Assembly (NCBI GenBank): GCA_002068715.1
Contig: MWAR01000235.1
Coordinates: 1 to 5,140, forward strand
Reading direction: 5' to 3'
Length of the DNA stretch: 5,140 bases
DNA from: a bacterium ADurb.Bin374
GTDB taxonomy: Bacteria; Riflebacteria; Ozemobacteria; Ozemobacterales; Ozemobacteraceae
Made by a program: the position numbers and the translations under genes. Of the stretch, positions 1 through 5,140 are shown piece by piece. The notes beneath the pieces are model-generated. The model had not been told where the DNA came from, made no database searches, and worked only from the letters and a program-made list of their open reading frames with translations. The stretch's first letter is position 1. Every line of letters starts with the position of its first letter.

Positions 1-441
1 GTTCGCCTGCCACCGCTTTTCGAGCAGGTCGACGCCGAGCTTGAACCGTTGCATGGTGAACAGCAGCTCGACGAGCGAGTCGAGTGCTGTCACCGTATCC
101 CCATCATTCGCGGGCCCCTCGGCGACGCCCGACAACAGCTCGATCGCGCGGTCATACTCGCGCAGGTCGACGCAGACCCGGGCCAGCTCGATGCGGGCGC
201 GACGATTGAGCGGATGGTCTGGCCACTCCTTTACCAGCTCGTTCAGATGATCGCGTGCTGCCTTCAGATGTCGCAGACTGTACGCGTTCATCGCCTCGTG
301 ATACAGGCGCACCGCATCGTTCGGATTGCGCGGGGCCGCTGGCGCCGAAGCCTGCGCGAACGCCGTGCCGACGCAGACGGGCGAGAGGGCCAGCACGGCC
401 GGCAGAAGAATCGGGAGTGCGTGCCTGAAAATAGTTCTCAC
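1..441 (-). CDS. Secreted TPR-repeat protein, N-terminal 147 residues (3' end outside window)
   Basis: The frame is open from a GTG at 441 to the left edge with no stop, so this is the 5' part of a longer gene. The translation begins MRTIFRHALPILLPAVLALS and continues PVCVGTAFAQ: a basic start, a hydrophobic core and an AFA-Q cleavage site after residue 29. After a short Ala/Pro linker come TPR-like helical hairpins at about 43-76 (AVRLYHEAMNAYSLRHLKAA, ending EWPDH) and 80-110 (RRARIELARVCVDLREYDRA, then IELL). A third begins near 116. The stop of the giant gene and this start share GTGA, a 4-base overlap typical of coupled translation. TPR proteins usually bind partner proteins; acting outside the cytoplasm beside the coiled-coil protein is inferred from the signal peptide and the operon. 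Because it starts with GTG and has no stop in the window, it is easily missed by ATG-based ORF calling. Confidence 0.85.
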   Translation of the reverse strand, partial: MRTIFRHALPILLPAVLALSPVCVGTAFAQASAPAAPRNPNDAVRLYHEAMNAYSLRHLKAARDHLNELVKEWPDHPLNRRARIELARVCVDLREYDRAIELLSGVAEGPANDGDTVTALDSLVELLFTMQRFKLGVDLLEKRWQAN

Positions 442-3400
442 AATTTTTCTCCCGACAGGCTCAGCGATTTGTAATACTCGCGCAGCAGCGTCTCGAAATT
501 CTTCGGATACTCCTCGCGGCTTTCGCCCAGGAAGTCGCGCGACAGATCGCGGCTGTCGGTGCCGATCTGCGGAAGCGGCTTGTCGGGGGCCGTCTGCACG
601 ATCTCGCGCGCCTTGACGGCCTTCCGCTCCTCGCTCTCCTCCTCGCGGTTTCTGATCGATTTCTGGGCCTTGAGCATCCGGTCGTAGACCGACTTCTGCC
701 GCTCGGCGACCTCGCGGCGCAGGCGCGGGTCGAGGGTCTTCGTCTCGAGGTCCTGCATCTCCTTGAGCACGTCGTCAAGCCGACCGAGGGTCTGCATCTG
801 CTGCTTGCCCTCGCGCATCAGCTGTTCGAGCGACTCGCGGATCTTTCGCTGTTCCATCGCCATGCGCCGCATCTCGTCCATCATGCGCTGGTCGACGGGC
901 GAGCGCTGCTGGCGCATCATCTGCTGATACAGGCTCAGCTGCCGCCGCGTCAGGTCCTTGAACTGCTGCATCGCGCTCGCGGCGCTCTGGTTACTCTGGG
1001 ACTGGCTCTGGTCCTGGGCGCGCAGCAACTCCATCGCGAGCAGGTTGAACCGACGGATGATCTCGCGCTGGTCCTGTCGGGAACGGCCGATCGCGCGATC
1101 CTCGAGGTTCTTCACGATCTCGTTGAACATCGGCTGCACGCCCTGGAGCGGCTGAAGCACCGACGGGTCGATCGAAAAACTCGATCTGACCAGCGTCTCG
1201 AGGGCGTTTTCCAGGTCGGCGGCCTGCTGGCGCACGATCACCTGCAGCACCGACGTCTCGTCGATGATCCCCTCGACGGCCGGCTTCTGGCCCCGCATGA
1301 ACTGGCCGGGCAGGCCGTTGAGCTGCAGAAGCAGCTTTTCCTGGTCGCGAGCGACGTCGAGCGAGCGCCGGACGAACCGCGACAGGTCGAGCTGTTGCTG
1401 CTGGCTGCCGGAGCATGTGTTGCAGATCTTCTGGCCGCTTTTCGCGAGGGACTCGAGGAACTTGAGCATCCGCTGCTGCTGGTCTTTCGCACCGGCCGGG
1501 TTTTTCTGCTCGAGGTTCTTCTTGATCTCCTCGGCCGTCTTGTTGAAATCTTCCTGCTTCATCGCATCCCGCATGTTCTTCACGTCTTCCGTCGCGGGAT
1601 TCTGTTGTTCGCCCGGTTTCGGCTTCTGATCGGCCAGCTCCTGCGCCTGTTTCTGGAGATGTTCGAGCTCCTGGCGGAGCTTCTCCTGCTGGGCCGCGAG
1701 ATCCTTCAGCTTCGACTCTTCCTCCGGGGAAAGGGCCCCCTGCTTCTGCTTCTCAGCGAGGGCCGCCGTCTCCGACGCCATCCGCTGTTGCCGCTTCAGG
1801 AGATCGTCGGCGGTCTTCCCGAGCGCGTCGAGCTTCTGCTCGTCCTTGAGCTGTTTGAGCAGTTCGATCGTGCGGTCGAGGTTCTTGAGGTAGTTGTCCA
1901 TCTTGAAGGCTTCCTCGAACTTCTCGAGCTCCTTCGGGTCGAGCTTCATCGTGGTGAGCGACTCGCGCAGCTGCTTCATCAGCCGCTTCGCCTCGTCGTC
2001 GAGCACCTCGTTCATCAGTTCGTTCACCTTTTGCATTTTCTCGAGCGCCTCGGGCGACGAGAACGGGTTGTCCTTCGAGTTCTGCTGGAGATCCTGGAAC
2101 TTGTTGATGATCTCCTCCGCCTGTTTCTGCCGCTGCTCGCCCTCCTGGAGCGATTCGCGGATCTTCCGCTCGGTCGCTTCGTCCATGCGACCCTCGTGCT
2201 TGATCTGCTCGAACGTCTGTTCGAGAGCCTGACGGCGCATTTTCTGGGCTTCCATCAGCTCCTGGAGCTGCTTCGTCACATCTTCCTGCGCCTTCTCGCC
2301 GCCCTTGTAAACGTCGTACATCGACGGCATGTTCAGGTGATACACCGGCGAGGAAGCCGTGTTGGGGACAGGCTTGACGCCGTCTTCGGCCTTCACGAAA
2401 TACGAGACCTTCGTGCCCGGCTCGATCGCGAGCGTGTCGAGCATCCACGGGAACTCGACCTCGAACCGCGTCTTCGGGGAAAAATCCGACTTCAGATTGA
2501 GCGGGATCCAGTCTCTGCGGTCGCCCACCGCGTACCAGAGAACCGTCGTCACGACTCCGAAATCGTCCGTTGCCTCGACTTTCAGGTCGAGCCGCTTCGA
2601 CGTCGGAAACTCGATGTCCATGGCTGGTTTGAGGATCGTCACCGTCGGCGAGGCGTCGTGGAGGGCCGTGAACTTGAACCTGACGGGGTTGTCGTTCGAC
2701 AGCCCGAACTCGTTGGTCAGCTGCGCCGACCATCGTGTATCTGTTGCTATGGTAAGGCTCGTCGAGAACGTGTCGCCGTGCTCGATGGCGGCCGTGACCG
2801 ACGCCCCGGGAACGGTGCTGATGACGGCGCTCTTCAGCCGCTGGCTGGAACGGCCCGTGATGTCGATGCGCGATCCCGCGATGATCGAGGCGTCGCCGAC
2901 GCCCTCGGCGAGAACCTCGGGCTGCGTGGCCAGATAAGCGGGGTGATGAAGCGTCAGCCGGAGTTCCGACAGCTCGGGCCGGGGCATGACCGTGATCGAG
3001 AACCGGTCCGACGTGACGCGGCCGACGCTGACCTGGTAGTCGGTCGACTCCTGGAGCCCCGTCAGGGTGTAGACGTAGCGCGAAACCGACGCCGTCTCGT
3101 CCGGATACATTTCCGTCGCCGTGCCTTCCGTCGCTTTCGGCTTGAACAGCGTAAGAACTGGCTCCTGGTCGGTCGGCTGGCTCGGTGCGACCGAGATCTC
3201 GAGATTGTCGCCGAGCGCGAGGACCCGGTTGCCAGGCCGGACGTCCAGTTCGAGCAGCGACCAGGACGGAAGATCGGCGAGCGGTCGGAGCAGGCGAAGG
3301 GCGCCGCGCCGGACTTCAGCCGGGGAAAGGAGCGCCCAGGCGAACAGCACCGCCGCGATAGCCGCAAGCGTGATGACCGCGCGTCGGCGCGAGAACTTCT

Positions 3401-3896
3401 TGAGCGCCGCGGCGATGTCCGAATCCGTCAGCGTCACGGCGGCCGAAGAGACTGTCAGCCGCTTGAGGGCCGATGACGTGACGGCGCGGGAAGTCGCGGT
3501 TCGATCGCCTTCATCGTCCGTCTCCGGCCTGGCGAACTCGGCCGCGCTCGCGATCAGCGACCGGAACCTCGCCGGGTCGATGTCTTCGATCTCGACCGCC
3601 ATTTCGACGTCGTCCGGCGGTACGATGAACGCGCGCACCGCCTGGATCATCCAGAACAGCGAAAGCCCCCACGAGGCAAACACGTGGAGCCAGCGCATGG
3701 CTTCCGACTGGAGCTGGGTCCGCTCGACGAGGAGGAAGACCAGCAGAACGCCCAGAAACGACGCGGCGCACCAGCCGAGGCGGGCGATCATCACCCGGGC
3801 CTGACGTTTCCGCCGGTACAGCGCGAGCAGCGCGTCGAATCGTTCCCGGTTGGAGGGGAAGGCCGCGAGCAGGTCGAGAGGCTGTTTCGTCTGCAT
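438..3896 (-). CDS. Giant DUF4175-like membrane-anchored coiled-coil protein, 1152 aa
   Basis: Three membrane helices lie near the N-terminus (about 37-58, 69-92 and 172-190). Basic residues before helix 1 (YRRKRQAR) and helix 3 (KKFSRRR) suggest that the N-terminus and the 93-171 acidic loop are cytoplasmic and the rest is outside. Residues ~215-410 are beta-rich. Residues ~414-520 look like an Ig/cadherin-type domain (SPTVTILKP, LKVEATDDFGV, VSYFVKAEDG). From ~530 to ~1100 the protein is almost all Glu/Gln/Lys/Leu/Met-rich helix, interrupted by a Pro/Gly-rich break near 757-768, a CxxC at 825-828 and a Gln/Ser tract near 961-978. The end (LGRLDDVLKEM, RMLKAQKSIRNREEESEER, EEYPKNFETLLREYYKSLS) resembles the conserved C-terminus of DUF4175-like proteins as I recall them. 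The open frame extends upstream to 4502, but that part lies inside the DUF4159 gene and is a shadow. A GTG at 3905, overlapping the DUF4159 stop as GTGA, is an alternative start that adds three residues. Function is unknown; a periplasm-spanning scaffold is an inference. Confidence 0.88.
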   Translation of the reverse strand: MQTKQPLDLLAAFPSNRERFDALLALYRRKRQARVMIARLGWCAASFLGVLLVFLLVERTQLQSEAMRWLHVFASWGLSLFWMIQAVRAFIVPPDDVEMAVEIEDIDPARFRSLIASAAEFARPETDDEGDRTATSRAVTSSALKRLTVSSAAVTLTDSDIAAALKKFSRRRAVITLAAIAAVLFAWALLSPAEVRRGALRLLRPLADLPSWSLLELDVRPGNRVLALGDNLEISVAPSQPTDQEPVLTLFKPKATEGTATEMYPDETASVSRYVYTLTGLQESTDYQVSVGRVTSDRFSITVMPRPELSELRLTLHHPAYLATQPEVLAEGVGDASIIAGSRIDITGRSSQRLKSAVISTVPGASVTAAIEHGDTFSTSLTIATDTRWSAQLTNEFGLSNDNPVRFKFTALHDASPTVTILKPAMDIEFPTSKRLDLKVEATDDFGVVTTVLWYAVGDRRDWIPLNLKSDFSPKTRFEVEFPWMLDTLAIEPGTKVSYFVKAEDGVKPVPNTASSPVYHLNMPSMYDVYKGGEKAQEDVTKQLQELMEAQKMRRQALEQTFEQIKHEGRMDEATERKIRESLQEGEQRQKQAEEIINKFQDLQQNSKDNPFSSPEALEKMQKVNELMNEVLDDEAKRLMKQLRESLTTMKLDPKELEKFEEAFKMDNYLKNLDRTIELLKQLKDEQKLDALGKTADDLLKRQQRMASETAALAEKQKQGALSPEEESKLKDLAAQQEKLRQELEHLQKQAQELADQKPKPGEQQNPATEDVKNMRDAMKQEDFNKTAEEIKKNLEQKNPAGAKDQQQRMLKFLESLAKSGQKICNTCSGSQQQQLDLSRFVRRSLDVARDQEKLLLQLNGLPGQFMRGQKPAVEGIIDETSVLQVIVRQQAADLENALETLVRSSFSIDPSVLQPLQGVQPMFNEIVKNLEDRAIGRSRQDQREIIRRFNLLAMELLRAQDQSQSQSNQSAASAMQQFKDLTRRQLSLYQQMMRQQRSPVDQRMMDEMRRMAMEQRKIRESLEQLMREGKQQMQTLGRLDDVLKEMQDLETKTLDPRLRREVAERQKSVYDRMLKAQKSIRNREEESEERKAVKAREIVQTAPDKPLPQIGTDSRDLSRDFLGESREEYPKNFETLLREYYKSLSLSGEKL
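449..453 (-). promoter_or_regulatory. Shine-Dalgarno sequence for the TPR gene
   Basis: GGGAG on the minus strand lies 7 bases (AAAAATT) before the GTG at 441, inside the last codons of the giant gene. This spacing and the signal peptide that follows fix GTG as the start; the first in-frame ATG is 50 codons further on, past the signal peptide. Confidence 0.7.
828..848 (-). repeat. Internal repeat copy 2 of the RKIRESL module
   Basis: This stretch encodes RKIRESL (residues 1017-1023 of the giant protein). With two more bases at its right it matches 2148-2170 with two mismatches in 23 bases. The surrounding protein also matches loosely: an MDE a few residues before and a Gln/Glu/Lys run after. 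It could be an old module duplication or convergence within a low-complexity coiled coil. Confidence 0.45.
2148..2168 (-). repeat. Internal repeat copy 1 of the RKIRESL module
   Basis: This stretch encodes RKIRESL (residues 577-583 of the giant protein), the same heptapeptide as at 828-848, about 440 residues apart. Both copies are followed some way downstream by an LDP-plus-basic/acidic helix start (LDPKELEKF at 652 and LDPRLRREV at 1055), which hints at a longer shared unit. Confidence 0.45.
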
Positions 3897-3901
3897 GTCG
3901 T

Positions 3902-4588
3902 TCACTGCGAGAGGGCGTAGAACAGAATGTTGAGGGCCATCTTCATGGCTTCCTCGCGTTTTTCGGGCGTGTTCTCGGGGTGGACGCCCTCGTCCTCGAG
4001 GCCGTCGCCGATGTCGGTTTCGTAGGTGTAGAAGATTACCAGCCGACCCTTGCTGAAGATACCATAGCCCTGGGGCGGCTTCCCATCGTGCTCGTGAATC
4101 TTGGGAAGGCCCTTCGGAAGATCGTAGGCCGAGCGGTAGATCGGGTGGTCGGCGGGCAGCAGGGCGAGCTCCTTGTCGGGATACAGCTTGCGCAACTCGC
4201 GCCGGAACGACCGGTCGATACCGTAACAGTCGTCGACCCAGAGGAACCCGCCGTTGTCGAGGTATGTGACGAGACGGTTCACCTCGTGGTCCTCGAACTT
4301 GACGTTGCCGTGTCCTGTGATATATATCATTGGATACGCAAAAAGCGACTGGTCGGAAACGCGGATCGAGAAGTTCTCGGGGCGCGTCGGCAGGTTGAAC
4401 CGGTCGGCGGCGGCCTTGAGCAGATTCGGAAGCGAAGTCGGGTCGGTATACCAGTCGCCCCCGCCGCCGTATTGAATGCGCGGGATCGCGATGGTTCCCC
4501 ATTCGGCGGCCGGAGCGGCTCCGCAGAGGAAGACCAGGAGAGCGGAAAGGACCGTCAGAGAGGCGAGGCGCTTCGTCGACGCGTGCAT
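3902..4588 (-). CDS. Secreted DUF4159-domain protein (GATase-like fold), 228 aa
   Basis: The product starts with a typical signal peptide: MHASTKR, a hydrophobic core to about residue 23, then AAPAA with probable cleavage after Ala27. The mature protein matches DUF4159 as I know it. It has IPRIQYGGGGDWYTDP at 35-50, a strand ending YPMIYITGHG at 85-94, an acidic helix, then GGFLWVDDCYGID at 113-125. LPADHPIY follows at 144-151 and YGIFSKGRLVIFYTYETDIGDGLED at 175-199. The fold is related to class I glutamine amidotransferases, but no canonical nucleophile-elbow Cys motif is evident, so a binding rather than an amidotransferase role is likely. In some bacteria DUF4159 is fused to a BatA-like membrane N-terminus; here it is separate and exported. 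The start is set by the Shine-Dalgarno and the TGATG junction with the upstream stop. The stop lies 5 bases before the next ATG. The molecular function is unknown. Confidence 0.9.
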   Translation of the reverse strand: MHASTKRLASLTVLSALLVFLCGAAPAAEWGTIAIPRIQYGGGGDWYTDPTSLPNLLKAAADRFNLPTRPENFSIRVSDQSLFAYPMIYITGHGNVKFEDHEVNRLVTYLDNGGFLWVDDCYGIDRSFRRELRKLYPDKELALLPADHPIYRSAYDLPKGLPKIHEHDGKPPQGYGIFSKGRLVIFYTYETDIGDGLEDEGVHPENTPEKREEAMKMALNILFYALSQ

Positions 4589-5140
4589 CAGCTGAACCCC
4601 CTCTTTCGGCGGATCGTCCACTCGATCAGCGGCAGAATGAGCAGCAGGACGAGCAGAATGCCGCTGTCGCGCGCGTCGAATGTCTTCGTCTCGCGTTTCT
4701 GGCCGGGGGTCGGCTTGATCAGGTCGAGAAGCTCGTCGTGGGCCTCGATCGGTCGGTAGGCTCCGCCGGAGGACGAGGCGAGGGCCGTCATCAGCGCGAT
4801 GTTGACTTCTGGGTCGTCGAACTCGACCGTCGGAACCTCGACCAGTAGCTTGCCGGAGGCTTCGCCGAGAAGCGATCCCTGCTTGACGGCCTTCGCGGTG
4901 ATCGCGTGCAGCCCGCGGGCGGCCGGGATGAACGAGGCCTCGTAGCAGCCTTTCTCGGTCGTGGCCGTGAACGTGAGCGACATCGGCTCGCCGCTTCCCG
5001 CCTTGAGCTGGGCCGTGACCTGGGCCGAATCGACCGGCTGACGACGCGCGTCGCTGACCCAGACGCGGAGCGTCGCCGGCTGGCCGACGAAGCCGCGCGA
5101 CGACGGGAGCTCGAGGGTCACCTGCGCGTCCTCGCGGCGG
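4588..5140 (-). CDS. C-terminal part of a membrane protein with a GATase-like/BatA-like C-terminus (5' end outside window)
   Basis: The reading frame is open to the right edge, so only the last ~184 residues are visible; the true start lies outside. The visible part begins with a beta-rich Ig-like segment (LELPSSRGFVGQPATLRVWV, then alternating strands up to LLVEVPTVEF). A helical stretch follows with the motif ASSSGGAYRPI and an acidic helix HDELLDLIK. A single membrane helix (GILLVLLLILPLIEWTI) comes next, and the protein ends RRKRGFS. The order 'S-GG-Y-pl ... eL ... membrane helix-EW-RR+-G' is what I recall at the C-terminus of the large membrane proteins annotated as putative glutamine amidotransferase or VWA/BatA-like in MoxR-linked clusters. 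The positive tail places the C-terminus in the cytoplasm and the Ig-like part outside. The stop overlaps the next start (TGATG), so the two are probably co-translated. The N-terminal VWA or GATase domain is not visible, so the exact subfamily is inferred. Confidence 0.8.
   Translation of the reverse strand, partial: RREDAQVTLELPSSRGFVGQPATLRVWVSDARRQPVDSAQVTAQLKAGSGEPMSLTFTATTEKGCYEASFIPAARGLHAITAKAVKQGSLLGEASGKLLVEVPTVEFDDPEVNIALMTALASSSGGAYRPIEAHDELLDLIKPTPGQKRETKTFDARDSGILLVLLLILPLIEWTIRRKRGFS
4597..4603 (-). promoter_or_regulatory. Shine-Dalgarno sequence for the DUF4159 gene
   Basis: On the minus strand GAGGGGG lies 8 bases before the ATG at 4588. It sits inside the last codons of the upstream gene. 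It supports the ATG at 4588 over an upstream in-frame ATG at 4621, which would give an extra 11-residue leader (MDDPPKEGVQL) in front of a clean signal peptide. Confidence 0.7.

Noticed and set aside
49..474. Plus-strand open frames over the left end
   Set aside because: They are antisense to the TPR gene, which has a signal peptide, repeats and a Shine-Dalgarno. The plus-strand products have no recognisable features.
995..1017. Gln/Ser run (QDQSQSQSNQ) as a tandem DNA repeat
   Set aside because: Only about three short imperfect units are present, within a generally Gln-rich segment. It is low complexity rather than a defined repeat array.
1753..2733. Minus-strand 326-codon open frame inside the giant gene
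   Set aside because: It is an out-of-frame shadow with Arg/Gly/Ala-rich composition; the frame with the Ig-like and coiled-coil domains is the real one.
1395..3476. Very long open frame (693 codons) on the plus strand
   Set aside because: It lies wholly antisense to the giant gene. Its product is a Leu/Arg/Glu/Phe-rich string with no domain, which is what the opposite strand of a GC-rich Glu/Gln/Lys/Leu coiled-coil gene gives. No Shine-Dalgarno or family signature was seen.
4319..4330. Short AT-rich patch (TA repeat) as a possible promoter element
   Set aside because: It encodes the MIYI strand of DUF4159 in the middle of the gene, and no paired promoter element could be recognised.
3897..4502. 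Upstream extension of the giant gene's frame to an ATG at 4502
   Set aside because: The extra ~200 residues are Arg/Pro/Gly-rich and lie inside the well-supported DUF4159 gene in another frame. The credible protein with membrane helices starts at 3896.
4517..4530. Possible lipobox at Cys22 of the DUF4159 signal peptide
   Set aside because: The residue before Cys is Leu, not Gly, Ala or Ser, and a better signal peptidase I site (AAPA) follows, so a lipoprotein is unlikely.
3980..4759. Plus-strand 259-codon open frame across the DUF4159 gene
   Set aside because: It is antisense to two supported genes and shows no domain or translation signal.

Overview
This GC-rich window carries four genes, all on the minus strand, that read as one tightly packed operon from the right edge to the left. 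Two genes are cut by the window ends. Every protein has a membrane anchor or a signal peptide, so the operon appears to encode a cell-envelope assembly. The organism is a bacterium, probably with a Gram-negative-type envelope. The gene order (membrane protein with a GATase-like/BatA-like C-terminus, DUF4159, very large DUF4175-like coiled-coil protein, TPR protein) resembles envelope clusters near MoxR ATPase and DUF58 genes in Planctomycetes, other PVC/FCB-type phyla, Acidobacteria and, in modified form, Alphaproteobacteria. The phylum cannot be fixed from this window; an under-studied phylum is plausible.

Layout in transcription order: (1) 5140-4588, the last ~184 residues of a membrane protein with an Ig-like periplasmic domain and a C-terminal membrane helix followed by RRKR. 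(2) 4588-3902, a 228-residue secreted DUF4159 protein with a GATase-like fold. Its ATG overlaps the previous stop by one base and follows a good Shine-Dalgarno sequence. (3) 3896-438, a 1152-residue protein with three N-terminal membrane helices, extracytoplasmic beta-sandwich domains and about 600 residues of Glu/Gln/Lys-rich coiled coil, ending in a C-terminal signature I recall from DUF4175-like proteins. (4) 441-1, the first 147 residues of a secreted TPR protein that starts at GTG in a 4-base GTGA overlap with gene 3.

No intergenic space exceeds five bases, and I see no promoter, terminator, RNA gene, mobile element or CRISPR array. The three junctions are all overlaps or near-overlaps, which suggests translational coupling and fixed stoichiometry. 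A reasonable inference is that the membrane protein and the secreted DUF4159 protein work with the long coiled-coil protein and the periplasmic TPR protein as one envelope complex. Its biochemical role is unknown to me and cannot be read from the sequence. The most notable points are a lone CxxC pair inside the extracytoplasmic coiled coil, a repeated KIRESL-centred module in the same protein, and the lack of a Shine-Dalgarno sequence before the largest gene.
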